Shown: in pieces, positions 8,464 to 19,214 of the stretch
How positions within the stretch are numbered: position 1 is the stretch's first letter
Layout: every line of letters starts with the position of its first letter
NCBI RefSeq assembly: GCF_947503375.1
Contig: NZ_CANNDQ010000002.1
Location: forward strand, 62,001-126,000
DNA length: 64,000 nucleotides
Origin: an uncultured Psychroserpens sp.
GTDB taxonomy: Bacteria > Bacteroidota > Bacteroidia > Flavobacteriales > Flavobacteriaceae
Direction: 5' to 3'
Notes under the pieces: model-generated
What the model was told of the DNA's origin: nothing
Seen by the model: only the letters and a program-made list of their open reading frames with translations
Databases searched by the model: none
Program-made: the position numbers and the translations under genes

Positions 8464-9864
8464 TTATATGTGCAATGCTCTATCATCAGTAGCTGCTAGT
8501 GCAGCTTCTTTAATAGCTTCAGTAAATGTAGGATGCGCATGAGACATTCTTGAAATATCTTCAGCCGATGCTCTGTACTCCATAGCTACAACAGCTTCGG
8601 CTATTAAATCTGCACATCGTGCACCAATCATATGCACCCCTAAAATTTCATCAGTATTTTTATCTGCAAGAATTTTCACAAAACCATCTAGATCCATACT
8701 TGCTCTACTTCTTCCTAAAGCACGCATAGGAAATTGACCAGATTTATATGCAATTCCTGCCTCTTTTAATTCTTCTTCGGTTTTACCAACAGCTGCAACT
8801 TCTGGCCATGTGTAAACCACACCAGGAATTAAATTATAATCAATATGAGGTTTTTGTCCTGCTAAGGTTTCAGCAACAAAAACACCTTCTTCTTCAGCTT
8901 TATGAGCTAACATTGCACCTTTGATTACATCACCTATAGCATATATATTACTAGTACTGGTTTGCAAATGCGCATTAACCTCTACTTGTCCGCTCTCGTT
9001 CAGTTTAACACCTGCAGCTTCAGCATTTAAACCATCAGTATATGGGCGACGACCTACAGAGACCAAACAATAGTCGCCTTTAAACTCTACTTCTTCACCT
9101 TTCTTATTATCCGCTTTAACAATCACCTCATCACCTATTCGCTCAACAGATTTTACTTTATGAGACATATTCATTTTGAATTTCGCCTTTTTAAAGACTT
9201 TATTAAGTTCTTTTGATAAACCTGCATCCATAGTTGGAATGATTCTATCCATATACTCAACAACTGTCACTTCAGAACCTAAACGACGATATACTTGACC
9301 TAACTCAAGACCAATCACTCCACCACCTATTACAATCATGTGCTTAGGGATTTCCTTAAGTTTTAATGCTTCAGTAGAAGTAATAATACGTTCTTTATCT
9401 AATGCAATGAATGGAAGATTTGATGGCTTTGAACCTGTTGCTATAATGGTATGCTTTGCTTCAATTTCTCCAGCATCTTTACCATCAATTTTAATATGAG
9501 TTGCATCTTTAAAGCTTCCTAAACCTTCATAAACATCAATCTTATTTTTATTCATCAAAAAATCAATACCTCCAGTAGTTTGATCTACAACTGCTTGTTT
9601 ACGCGCTATCATTTTCTCAAGATTGACCTTAATATCACCAGGAATTTCGATACCATGTTCTTCAAAATGCTTAACAGCATCTTCGTAATGATGAGATGAA
9701 TCTAAAAGCGCCTTACTCGGAATGCAACCTACATTTAGACAAGTACCTCCAAGTGTAGAGTATTTTTCTATAATAGCTGTCTTCATTCCTAATTGTGCGC
9801 AGCGAATTGCTGCCACATAACCACCAGGTCCAGAACCTATTACTGCTACATCGTATGATTTCAT
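8464..9864 (-). CDS. lpdA: Dihydrolipoyl dehydrogenase (E3)
   Basis: 466 aa, full length for the family. FAD enzyme that reoxidises the dihydrolipoyl group of pyruvate and 2-oxoglutarate dehydrogenase complexes (and possibly the glycine cleavage system), passing electrons to NAD+. It shows an N-terminal FAD site GSGPGG (10-15), the redox disulfide GGTCLNVGCIPSKALL with C42 and C47, an NAD-binding IGGGVIGLE segment near 180, the second FAD segment AIGDV near 312, and the catalytic HAHPTFTE near the C-terminus. It is monocistronic, with a well-formed promoter upstream and a strong hairpin downstream. Confidence 0.97.
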   Translation of the reverse strand: MKSYDVAVIGSGPGGYVAAIRCAQLGMKTAIIEKYSTLGGTCLNVGCIPSKALLDSSHHYEDAVKHFEEHGIEIPGDIKVNLEKMIARKQAVVDQTTGGIDFLMNKNKIDVYEGLGSFKDATHIKIDGKDAGEIEAKHTIIATGSKPSNLPFIALDKERIITSTEALKLKEIPKHMIVIGGGVIGLELGQVYRRLGSEVTVVEYMDRIIPTMDAGLSKELNKVFKKAKFKMNMSHKVKSVERIGDEVIVKADNKKGEEVEFKGDYCLVSVGRRPYTDGLNAEAAGVKLNESGQVEVNAHLQTSTSNIYAIGDVIKGAMLAHKAEEEGVFVAETLAGQKPHIDYNLIPGVVYTWPEVAAVGKTEEELKEAGIAYKSGQFPMRALGRSRASMDLDGFVKILADKNTDEILGVHMIGARCADLIAEAVVAMEYRASAEDISRMSHAHPTFTEAIKEAALAATDDRALHI

Positions 9865-9898
9865 AAAATCTGTTTTTGTGTTCGTTAAAAATCGAATA

Positions 9899-9928
9899 CA
9901 AAAATACGAATGTTTTGTGGGAAGGCAA
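9899..9928 (-). promoter_or_regulatory. Promoter of lpd (TTG-N19-TATTTTTG)
   Basis: On the minus strand a TTG (9928-9926) is separated by 19 bases from TATTTTTG (9906-9899), a full match to the Bacteroidota housekeeping promoter. It ends 34 bases before the lpd ATG. Confidence 0.75.
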
Positions 9929-9942
9929 TAAAAAAATAGGGC

Positions 9943-10071
9943 CTAATATAATGGAGTTCTACCGGTTTTTAATCCAAGGGAAAGAAGATATCCTTTTGTC
10001 TCTTCAGCATCTTCTCCTCCTTTTTCTGTATGGTGCAACAATGTGTATCCATGAGGCACTTTAGCGTTGGT
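9943..10071 (-). pseudogene. Gene relic: C-terminal fragment without a start
   Basis: Between the CPBP gene and lpd the minus strand carries 42 open codons (10071 to the stop at 9943) that read like real protein: PHGYTLLHHTEKGGEDAEE and then a KGYLLSLGLK helix. The pattern HGYTLLHHxxKGG resembles the last repeat of ankyrin-type proteins. A stop codon immediately precedes it and it contains no ATG. The simplest reading is the tail of a deleted gene. I could not identify the parent family, and it could still be chance. Confidence 0.35.
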
Positions 10072-10082
10072 TTATGTTAAAC

Positions 10083-10709
10083 CTAAGAAGGGAAACCCAA
10101 CATCTCACCCATACCAACTGTAAATAACCAGCAACCATAAATAGCGTGCTCAATTGATACTAAAAGTGTAGATTTTGTTTTTTTATAAGTTAAAGCAAAT
10201 AAAATTCCTCCAATAAATGTAAATACCATGACCAAACCATTTCTAAAAAATATATGAGCTAGAGAAAACAATGTCGCATTTATAATGATGAAAAGCCATT
10301 GGTTATTAAATAGGCTTCCGTAACGCTGAAAAAAGAAAGTTCTGTATATTAATTCTTGTGGGTAGACAGAAAAAAAACTATAAATAAATAGAATAGTTAA
10401 CCAAAGTAAAGGCTTATTTAAAATCACGACAAAAAGATTAGATTGGTCTACTAACCACATATAAATAATTGTAATGATCGCTATTACTATTAACTGCATC
10501 AATGCGCGCTTAAAGAAACTTGCCCAATCAAGGCCTGATGCAATCTTGAATTTATTTTTTTCTATTCGCAACAATACAAATACAACATACAAAAAACCAA
10601 ATATACCTATTAGCAATTTGATCCATATTGGATAACTCAAACCGAAGCTTGCCGGAATTAATACAAAAAAAATAAAGAGTTCAACAAGTTTATATAAGGT
10701 AGATTGCAT
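10083..10709 (-). CDS. CPBP-family intramembrane metalloprotease (CAAX protease-like)
   Basis: 208 aa. About six membrane helices. The family motifs appear as PQELIYR (117-123), an H in SLAHIFFRN (H152) and SIEHAIYG (H188), which normally bind a catalytic metal in the membrane. The first glutamate of the usual EExxxR is glutamine (Q118), while E119 and R123 are kept. The hydrophobic N-terminus is a membrane segment rather than a cleaved signal. It is downstream of the Lrp/AsnC gene on the same strand with a 22-base gap, so the two may be co-transcribed. Protease activity is inferred from the family. Confidence 0.85.
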   Translation of the reverse strand: MQSTLYKLVELFIFFVLIPASFGLSYPIWIKLLIGIFGFLYVVFVLLRIEKNKFKIASGLDWASFFKRALMQLIVIAIITIIYMWLVDQSNLFVVILNKPLLWLTILFIYSFFSVYPQELIYRTFFFQRYGSLFNNQWLFIIINATLFSLAHIFFRNGLVMVFTFIGGILFALTYKKTKSTLLVSIEHAIYGCWLFTVGMGEMLGFPS

Positions 10710-10731
10710 ACTTAAATATAAACAATTAAGA

Positions 10732-11193
10732 TTATACTTGAATAGATGTTGTGTGCTTAACCTCGTTAATCATAAAAGCACTGTGTGTGCTTCCTATATG
10801 ACTGATGGTTGTTAGTTTTTTTACCATAAAATCTCTAAATTCATCCATATCAGCTACAATAACTTTCAATAAATAATCATAATCACCACTTATATGATAG
10901 CATTCTAAAACTTCATTCAATTTAGCAACTTCCTTTTCAAATTGCATGACATAAGCTTTTGTGTGCTGTAATAATTTGATACTACAAAAGGTTACAAATG
11001 CTTTATCAATACGCTTGTTGTCAATTAGAGCTACATATTTAGTTATGATGCCTTCTCGCTCTAGCTTTTTTATACGTTCGTATACAGCAGTAACTGAAAG
11101 GTTCAGTTTACCTGACAATTCTTTATTGGTTTGTTTACTATCATCTTGCAAAAAGTATAGTAATTTTTTATCGGTTACGTCTAGTTGAATCAT
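10732..11193 (-). CDS. Lrp/AsnC-family transcriptional regulator
   Basis: 153 aa, standard family length. The N-terminal winged helix-turn-helix (about 5-60) contains TNKELSGKLNLSVTAVYERIKKLEREGIITKY. The C-terminal AsnC/RAM ligand domain (about 70-145) contains ECYHISGDYDYLLKV. It diverges from the Cys/Met-type PLP enzyme at 11358 across a 164-base, very AT-rich gap. Such regulators often control the neighbouring amino-acid gene in response to its substrate, so sensing methionine, cysteine or a related amino acid is a reasonable inference. Confidence 0.92.
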   Translation of the reverse strand: MIQLDVTDKKLLYFLQDDSKQTNKELSGKLNLSVTAVYERIKKLEREGIITKYVALIDNKRIDKAFVTFCSIKLLQHTKAYVMQFEKEVAKLNEVLECYHISGDYDYLLKVIVADMDEFRDFMVKKLTTISHIGSTHSAFMINEVKHTTSIQV

Positions 11194-11357
11194 TTTGAAA
11201 AATTTTCGGTGTAAATCATTAAATAATATTAATTTATGTAAAAATAACTATAAAATATAATTTTTAAAGTTTTATTTTCTTATTTTATAAATAATTATTG
11301 ATTAAAAATCTACATATAACGATATTTGATGTGATTTTAACTAAATAATTTAAACTA

Positions 11358-12584
11358 ATGGCTTTTAAACCAGCAAATAACATACAGGATTTACAATATT
11401 TCGGAGAGTTCGGAGGAGTGAATCCTTCAATTTCAGATTCATCAACTTATACATTTTTATCTGCAAAAACAATGTTTGATACTTTTGAAGGGAATGCAGA
11501 TGGATGCTACCTATACTCAAGACATTCATCACCTTCAAATCTCTACCTAGGCGAAGCTCTAGCTGCCATGGAAGGCACTGAAACCGCAAATGTTTCTGCC
11601 TCAGGAATGGGAGCTATTACACCTGTACTATTACAGCTTTGTAACGCAGGCGACCATATTGTTTCAAGTAGAACGATTTACGGAGGTACTTATGCATTCC
11701 TTAAAAACTTTACACCTCGCTTTAATATTAGCACTTCGTTTGTAGATATTACTAAACTTGATATTGTAGAAGCAGCAATAACAAAAGACACTAAGATTTT
11801 ATATTGTGAATCGGTAAGCAACCCTCTATTAGAAGTGGCAGATATAAAAGGCTTAGCAGCTATTGCTAAACGACATAACTTAAAACTTGTGGTAGATAAC
11901 ACATTTTCACCTTTATCTATTTCTCCAGCTAAACTTGGAGCAGATGTAGTGATACATAGTTTAACCAAATTTATAAATGGATCGAGTGACACGGTTGGTG
12001 GTGTGATTTGCGGCTCTCAAGAATTCATTGATGATTTAAGAAATGTAAATGATGGCGCATCTATGCTATTAGGCTCTACAATGGATAGCCTACGCGCTGC
12101 GTCAGTATTAAAAAACTTAAGAACATTACATATTCGCATGCAACAACATAGTTTTAATGCAACATATTTAGCTGAAAAATTTGAAGAAGATGGCTTAAAG
12201 ACTGTATACCCTGGATTAGCATCGCATCCATCTCACGAATTATTTAAGTCAATGATGAATGAAAAATATGGGTTTGGAGGTATGTTAACCATAGATGTTG
12301 GAAGTTTAGATAAGGCTAATGAATTTATGGAAATGATGCAAGAACGTAATTTAGGTTACCTAGCTGTAAGCCTAGGGTTCTATAAAACTTTATTTTCTGC
12401 TCCAGGTAGCTCTACCTCTTCTGAAATTCCTGAAGACGAACAACAAGCGATGGGATTAAGTGATGGTTTAATTCGTTTTTCAATAGGATTAGATGCAGAT
12501 ATTGAGCGCACATATAAAATGATGCGTGAGTGTATGGAGGAATTGAATATTTTAAGTAAAAAAGAAGAGACAGCTTTAATATAA
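11358..12584 (+). CDS. Cys/Met metabolism PLP-dependent lyase (methionine gamma-lyase / cystathionine enzyme family)
   Basis: 408 aa. Fold-type I PLP enzyme of the trans-sulfuration family. The PLP lysine is K204 in SLTKFINGSSD, the aspartate pairing with the ring is D180 in LVVDNTFSP, and Y108 in the YGGTYAFL segment is the family stacking tyrosine. Characterised methionine gamma-lyases have a cysteine just after that tyrosine (YGCT); this protein has YGGT, so methionine gamma-lyase, cystathionine gamma-lyase/synthase or an O-acetylhomoserine enzyme are all possible. The divergent Lrp/AsnC gene suggests amino-acid-responsive control. A weak promoter (TTG at 11298, GATATTTG at 11321) precedes it. 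Confidence 0.85.
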   Translation: MAFKPANNIQDLQYFGEFGGVNPSISDSSTYTFLSAKTMFDTFEGNADGCYLYSRHSSPSNLYLGEALAAMEGTETANVSASGMGAITPVLLQLCNAGDHIVSSRTIYGGTYAFLKNFTPRFNISTSFVDITKLDIVEAAITKDTKILYCESVSNPLLEVADIKGLAAIAKRHNLKLVVDNTFSPLSISPAKLGADVVIHSLTKFINGSSDTVGGVICGSQEFIDDLRNVNDGASMLLGSTMDSLRAASVLKNLRTLHIRMQQHSFNATYLAEKFEEDGLKTVYPGLASHPSHELFKSMMNEKYGFGGMLTIDVGSLDKANEFMEMMQERNLGYLAVSLGFYKTLFSAPGSSTSSEIPEDEQQAMGLSDGLIRFSIGLDADIERTYKMMRECMEELNILSKKEETALI

Positions 12585-12603
12585 ACAAATAGTAAAGTAT
12601 AAT

Positions 12604-12628
12604 AAGCCTTTTAGTGATTAAAAGGCTT
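12604..12628. terminator. Bidirectional terminator
   Basis: Stem AAGCCTTT (12604-12611) / AAAGGCTT (12621-12628). It sits between two convergent genes, with T runs on both strands. Confidence 0.75.
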
Positions 12629-13651
12629 TTACTTTCCTTTTAATCGCTCCCAAAGTGCGGTCATAGTATACTCAAAGTCTTCTAACTCTGGTTCAAATGG
12701 TTTCATATTTAGACGTCCATTAGCCTCATAAAGTTTTAAATTAAAAACAGATTTATAACCTTCTCTTGTTTTTACTAACGGATATCTTAAATCATTATAT
12801 AGATATTCACCATTAGACAAAGCTTCAACGTTATAATAATTGTTACTGAACCAAGCTAAACAATCAATATCTTCATCATAAAACTTATTTAATACACGTC
12901 TCTTAGGAATCGTTTTCCATTCTGAAAACCGATTCGATTTATCGAGTAAAGAATAAAAAGCCACTTTATAATCATTGTCCGTTTCAGCAATACCATACCA
13001 TAAAATATTATTTAAAATTGAAGGCTGTGTACTAAATCGCTTGTATGAAATAGCATTATCTTCTAGCGATGACTTAAAAACATTATCAATATAAACTTTG
13101 TTAAAAATAGTAAACAACAGATATGCCGAACTTATACCTAAACCGAGTTTTAACCAAAATCGACGTCTAGGGTTCTGCCGTTTGATTAACATCAAAACAA
13201 GCATACACAACAAAAATGGAGTTGTATATAGCAAATCTGCTACTGCTATAGTATTGAATGCTACTCTGTATGAAGAAAATGGTGCAAATAATTGTGTCCC
13301 ATAAGGTGTAAAACAATCTAAAATTGGATGTGTAAATAACGTCCAAAAAAATAGTAATATCCAATCTTTTTGAGTTGTAGAATTTAGTCGACTACCCGAA
13401 TTATACAATCTATGAATCAACCAACCCAGCAAAAAAGCAGCAAAAATTGAAAATAAAATAGAATGCATAAACCCTCTATGAAATAGCATTGCATCAATTT
13501 CATTATTATATAACAAGCTTCCAACAAAAACATCTAAATCAGGTATCGTTCCTCCAATTGCGCCAAATAATAAAGCTTTATTACCTATTTTTTTTCCCAA
13601 AACGGCTTCTCCACAAGCAGCGCCTAGTACAATTTGAGTTAATGAATCCAT
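12629..13651 (-). CDS. YdjM-like membrane-bound metal-dependent hydrolase
   Basis: 340 aa. The N-terminal half matches the YdjM family (inner-membrane proteins annotated as metal-dependent hydrolases): MDSLTQIVLGAACGEAVLG, IPDLDV (about 37-42), FHRGFMHS (57-64) and THPILDCFTPYG. These conserved H and D residues probably bind metal. About four to five membrane helices lie between residues 1 and 185. The C-terminal 150 residues are soluble and rich in Trp and Tyr. No partner gene is adjacent. The substrate is unknown. Confidence 0.85.
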   Translation of the reverse strand: MDSLTQIVLGAACGEAVLGKKIGNKALLFGAIGGTIPDLDVFVGSLLYNNEIDAMLFHRGFMHSILFSIFAAFLLGWLIHRLYNSGSRLNSTTQKDWILLFFWTLFTHPILDCFTPYGTQLFAPFSSYRVAFNTIAVADLLYTTPFLLCMLVLMLIKRQNPRRRFWLKLGLGISSAYLLFTIFNKVYIDNVFKSSLEDNAISYKRFSTQPSILNNILWYGIAETDNDYKVAFYSLLDKSNRFSEWKTIPKRRVLNKFYDEDIDCLAWFSNNYYNVEALSNGEYLYNDLRYPLVKTREGYKSVFNLKLYEANGRLNMKPFEPELEDFEYTMTALWERLKGK

Positions 13652-13673
13652 TTAGATAGTAAATATTAAAGTG

Positions 13674-13681
13674 CAAAAGTA
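13674..13681 (-). promoter_or_regulatory. -7 box of the YdjM-like gene
   Basis: The minus strand reads TACTTTTG, 22 bases before the ATG at 13651. No clear -33 element. Confidence 0.5.
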
Positions 13682-13753
13682 CGTAACAATTATGATTTGC
13701 AGAATAGCCAACATTATTGTAACATTACAAACACTAACTGTCACTAAAGTCAA

Positions 13754-15250
13754 ATGAACGAAGACAAAAATATTTCAGAATTTAAAATTCAAGATCAAAA
13801 AATCATAGATAATACAGAATTAAGCATTTGGGAAGCTCTTACACCCGTTATAGCTTTAGTAGGAATGTTGGCTTACAATATTTATGTTTTTGGAGATGAT
13901 GCTTTAAGTGGCAGCAATCAATTCGTGCTCTTATTAGGTGCAGCTATAGCAGCTATAATTGGATTTAAAAATAAAACACCATACAAAAGAATGCTAGAAG
14001 AAGTTGCAGAAAATGTAAAGTCTACTACTGGAGCGCTTTTAATTTTATTAATGGTTGGCGCACTTGCTGGAACATGGTTAATAAGTGGGATAATTCCAAC
14101 AATGATTTATTATGGTTTACAAATTTTAAATCCAACTATCTTTCTTGCAGCTTGCGTAATTATTTGCTCAATTATATCGATTGCTACAGGCAGTTCTTGG
14201 ACTACATCAGCTACAGTTGGCATTGCATTAATTGGAATTGGAGAAACTCTTGGGATCTCAATTGGAATGACAGCTGGTGCTGTTTTATCTGGCGCATATT
14301 TTGGTGATAAAATGTCACCTCTAAGCGATACGACTAATTTAGCACCAGCAATGGCTGGGGGCGAATTGTTTTCTCATATAAAATATATGGCTTTAACAAC
14401 AATACCAACAATAGTAATTACCTTAATAATATTTATTGTAATTGGGCTAAATATTGACACGAATGGAACTCCAGTAATTCAAGATAAATTAAATGCAATA
14501 GATGGAGCATTTAACATAAGTCCGTGGCTATTTATTGTACCTGTTCTAGTAATTATTATGATAATAAAAAAGACACCTCCACTTATAGCACTCATGTTAG
14601 GAGCGCTCCTTGGAGGGTTTACAGCAATAATAGTTCAACCACAAATAGTTATAAATATAGCTGGTGCTGAATCTTTGACCTTTCAATCTGCATACAAAGG
14701 TATTATGAATGCTTTAACAATAGATACAGCTGTTAATACCTCTAGTGCCGAGTTAAATGACTTGTTTACTGCTGGAGGAATGAAAGGTATGTTAGACACC
14801 ATTTGGTTAATTATTTGTGCTATGGTTTTCGGTGGTGTAATGGATGCTATTGGTGCATTGTCTAGAATTACAAGATCATTATTAAAATTAGCAACAACAA
14901 CCTTTGGCTTATTTGCAAGCACAGTAGCTAGTTGTTTGGCTTTAAACTTAACTGCTTCAGATCAGTATTTAGCATTAGTTGTACCAGGAAAAATGTTCAA
15001 AAAAGCTTACGAAGATCGTGGTTTAGCTCCAGAAAACCTAAGTCGAACACTTGAAGATTCTGGTACAGTTACGTCAGTACTCATACCATGGAATACCTGT
15101 GGAGCTTATCATTCAAAAGTATTATTTGGGTATGCTGGTGCAACTGCTTACATACCTTATGCTTTTTTTAGTATTATAAGTCCATTTATGACCTTATTAT
15201 TTGCTGGTTTTAATATAAAAATCAAGCAAATTAAAGGTGAATTTAATTAA
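13754..15250 (+). CDS. nhaC: NhaC-family Na+/H+ antiporter
   Basis: 498 aa. Inner-membrane exchanger of the NhaC / ion-transporter superfamily, expected to expel Na+ for H+, which suits a marine organism. About eleven to twelve hydrophobic helices are visible. Typical family segments include ATGSSWTTSATVGIALIGIG, GAYFGDKMSPLSDTTNLAPA (about 180-199) and the late LEDSGTVTSVLIPWNTCGAY, which carries polar residues on the transport path. The 37-residue hydrophilic N-terminus is unremarkable. It is transcribed alone, divergent from the YdjM-like gene. Na+ rather than malate/lactate exchange is an inference from the family. Confidence 0.9.
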   Translation: MNEDKNISEFKIQDQKIIDNTELSIWEALTPVIALVGMLAYNIYVFGDDALSGSNQFVLLLGAAIAAIIGFKNKTPYKRMLEEVAENVKSTTGALLILLMVGALAGTWLISGIIPTMIYYGLQILNPTIFLAACVIICSIISIATGSSWTTSATVGIALIGIGETLGISIGMTAGAVLSGAYFGDKMSPLSDTTNLAPAMAGGELFSHIKYMALTTIPTIVITLIIFIVIGLNIDTNGTPVIQDKLNAIDGAFNISPWLFIVPVLVIIMIIKKTPPLIALMLGALLGGFTAIIVQPQIVINIAGAESLTFQSAYKGIMNALTIDTAVNTSSAELNDLFTAGGMKGMLDTIWLIICAMVFGGVMDAIGALSRITRSLLKLATTTFGLFASTVASCLALNLTASDQYLALVVPGKMFKKAYEDRGLAPENLSRTLEDSGTVTSVLIPWNTCGAYHSKVLFGYAGATAYIPYAFFSIISPFMTLLFAGFNIKIKQIKGEFN

Positions 15251-15285
15251 TTCATAATTAGATAAATTTTTAAAATACTTCGGCA

Positions 15286-15315
15286 TTGTCAGTCCCATGA
15301 CAATAGATATCTTTG
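15286..15315 (+). promoter_or_regulatory. Promoter of the peroxiredoxin gene (TTG-N19-TATCTTTG)
   Basis: TTG (15286-15288), 19 bases, then TATCTTTG (15308-15315): a full match to the Bacteroidota consensus. It leaves a leader of roughly 35 bases before the ATG at 15357. Confidence 0.8.
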
Positions 15316-15356
15316 CAGCCAAATTTAAAATTTAACTCAAAAAACGATATTAAAAT

Positions 15357-15995
15357 ATGGCAGTATTAGTAGGAAAAAAAGCACCTCAATTTAATGCTCA
15401 AGCGGTTGTGAATGGTCGCGAATTTGTAAACGATTTTTCTTTAGGTCAATTTATTGGAGAAAAGCATGTTGTATTATTCTTTTACCCAAAAGATTTTACA
15501 TTTGTTTGCCCGACAGAATTACATGCATTTCAAGAAAAACTACAAGAGTTCAAATCAAGAAATACTGAGGTAATTGCTGTATCTACAGATACAGAACAAT
15601 CACACTTCGGGTGGTTACAAATGGAGAAAAACCAAGGTGGTATTAAAGGCATTACTTATCCTTTGGTTGCTGACACAAATAAGACCATCTCAAAAAACTA
15701 TGACGTATTAGCTGGAGATTATTTTTATGATGAAAATGATATGCTTCAAGCTGATGGAGAATTAGTAGCTTACAGAGGCTTGTTTTTAATTGATAAAGAA
15801 GGAATTGTTCGTCATCAAATAGTTAATGACTTACCATTAGGAAGAAATGTTGACGAAGCTTTACGCATGGTTGATGCACTACAATTTGTAGAAGAAAACG
15901 GTGAAGTTTGTCCTGCAAATTGGAATAAAGGAAAAACTGGAATGCAAGCTACTCATGAAGGTGTTGCAGAGTTTTTAGAAAAACATGTGAATTAA
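15357..15995 (+). CDS. Typical 2-Cys peroxiredoxin (AhpC/Prx1 group)
   Basis: 212 aa, cytoplasmic. Reduces hydrogen peroxide and organic peroxides. The peroxidatic cysteine is C51 in FYPKDFTFVCPTE and the resolving cysteine is C185 in GEVCPANW; both are typical of the AhpC/Prx1 group. The C-terminal helix extends past the resolving Cys. No ahpF-like reductase is adjacent, so thioredoxin is the likely electron donor. It has a strong promoter and terminator of its own and converges on the ankyrin and katG genes, which together form an oxidative-stress neighbourhood. Confidence 0.95.
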   Translation: MAVLVGKKAPQFNAQAVVNGREFVNDFSLGQFIGEKHVVLFFYPKDFTFVCPTELHAFQEKLQEFKSRNTEVIAVSTDTEQSHFGWLQMEKNQGGIKGITYPLVADTNKTISKNYDVLAGDYFYDENDMLQADGELVAYRGLFLIDKEGIVRHQIVNDLPLGRNVDEALRMVDALQFVEENGEVCPANWNKGKTGMQATHEGVAEFLEKHVN

Positions 15996-16017
15996 ATAAA
16001 ATTCATTTAATATAAAG

Positions 16018-16043
16018 AAAGCCACTTTATAAAAAGTGGCTTT
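16018..16043. terminator. Bidirectional terminator between peroxiredoxin and ankyrin genes
   Basis: Perfect 11-bp stem AAAGCCACTTT (16018-16028) / AAAGTGGCTTT (16033-16043) with a 4-base loop, between convergent genes. Confidence 0.85.
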
Positions 16044-16046
16044 ACT

Positions 16047-16517
16047 TTATTTGAGTAATTCTAGCAAAGTTATATACCCTTTTTCTTTAGCTCTATCATA
16101 AGCTGTCTTTCCTTCATTATCTACTTTAGCCTTATCAGCACCATTTTGCAATAGAAAACCCACCATCTTCTCTTTATTATACATACTTGCAAAAATCAAT
16201 GGTGTGGTCCCTAAATTATTTTGAGCGTTAATATGAGCACCGTGTTTCAAAAGCATGTTTGCAAACCTTATATTTCCTTTAAAACATACACCAATCAAAG
16301 CTGTATTACCTGTAGCATCTTTGGCATCAATTTCAGCTCCATAATCAAGTATGATTTTGGTTGCTTGCTCGTTATCAAAATAAGTTGCAAAGATTAATGG
16401 TGTAAAACCACGACTGTCTTTAACATTAACTAAAGCTGGATTCTTTTTCAAAAGGTTTTCAAGTGTAATACAATCGTTTGTCTGTATTGCTTCAAATAAT
16501 AATTCAGTATTGGTCAT
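16047..16517 (-). CDS. Ankyrin-repeat protein downstream of katG
   Basis: 156 aa, about four ankyrin repeats. Repeat signatures include DSRGFTPLIFATYFDNEQATKI, DATGNTALIGVCFKGN and NLGTTPLIFASMYNKEK, each with the usual TPL/TAL turn. No signal peptide is visible, so it is probably cytoplasmic. It follows katG on the same strand, 71 bases downstream. Ankyrin genes beside catalase genes are known elsewhere (ankB next to katB in Pseudomonas, where it supports catalase activity). A similar accessory role here is inference. A hairpin terminator lies between katG and this gene. Confidence 0.9.
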   Translation of the reverse strand: MTNTELLFEAIQTNDCITLENLLKKNPALVNVKDSRGFTPLIFATYFDNEQATKIILDYGAEIDAKDATGNTALIGVCFKGNIRFANMLLKHGAHINAQNNLGTTPLIFASMYNKEKMVGFLLQNGADKAKVDNEGKTAYDRAKEKGYITLLELLK

Positions 16518-16532
16518 CTCAATCTATTTTAA

Positions 16533-16566
16533 CTAAAAAGGAATGATTACTAACGCATCATTCCTT
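16533..16566 (-). terminator. Hairpin between katG and the ankyrin gene
   Basis: Perfect 10-bp stem AAGGAATGAT (16538-16547) / ATCATTCCTT (16557-16566). On the minus strand it is followed by TTTTTA, so it would end or reduce katG transcription before the ankyrin gene. Confidence 0.7.
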
Positions 16567-16588
16567 ATTTTGATGTATTGATCTTAAA

Positions 16589-18823
<2,235 letters not shown>

Positions 18824-18998
18824 TTATTTTTTAAAAGTGATTAATTGTGAACTGTATAAAGTTAGGAAAATTACACTCCAAATTATAAATTGAGCGTATT
18901 TTAATAAATTATGTAATTATTGATAAAATTAATGAAACCTAAGAAAAGAATTACATAAATAAATTGATACATCATGATAAGAGACTGTTTAATATACA

Positions 18999-19026
18999 AA
19001 AAGCCACATTAAATAATGTGGCTTTT
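18999..19026. terminator. Orphan terminator hairpin
   Basis: Perfect 13-bp inverted repeat AAAAGCCACATTA (18999-19011) / TAATGTGGCTTTT (19014-19026). It lies between two divergent genes, where no annotated transcript should end. The minus-strand side has the better T run (TTTTTG). Confidence 0.75.
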
Positions 19027-19080
19027 AAAACAACCTAACTAAATCAATCAAAATATTATCTAGCGATAATTTTATTTATT
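18999..19080 (-). ncRNA. Candidate small RNA of about 80 bases
   Basis: On the minus strand a TAAATTTG box (19094-19087) fits the Bacteroidota -7 consensus. About 60 bases later comes the hairpin at 19026-18999 with a T run. This promoter-to-terminator spacing would give a transcript of about 80 bases with no ORF. There is no good -33 TTG and no known RNA family was recognised, so this is a candidate only. Confidence 0.25.
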
Positions 19081-19214
19081 GTTTAACAAATTTACAAAAT
19101 AATTAAACAAAAAATAATTATTTATAAAAATATTAACGTTTGCACTTATAAATAAACAATATTAGAACTGACAAATTTTTCGTAACTTATAGAATAAATC
19201 AAATCTAAACTATT

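Noticed and set aside
9876..10064. Plus-strand 62-codon ORF between lpd and the CPBP gene
   Set aside because: Antisense to the lpd promoter and the gene relic; no family features or start signal.
11358..12584. Naming the PLP enzyme methionine gamma-lyase (mdeA/megL)
   Set aside because: The cysteine typical of that enzyme after the stacking tyrosine is glycine here, so the substrate is left open.
18901..18975. 24-codon hydrophobic ORF (minus strand) in the katG upstream gap, resembling a small toxic peptide
   Set aside because: Short, entirely from AT-rich codons, no promoter or ribosome site; expected by chance in such DNA.
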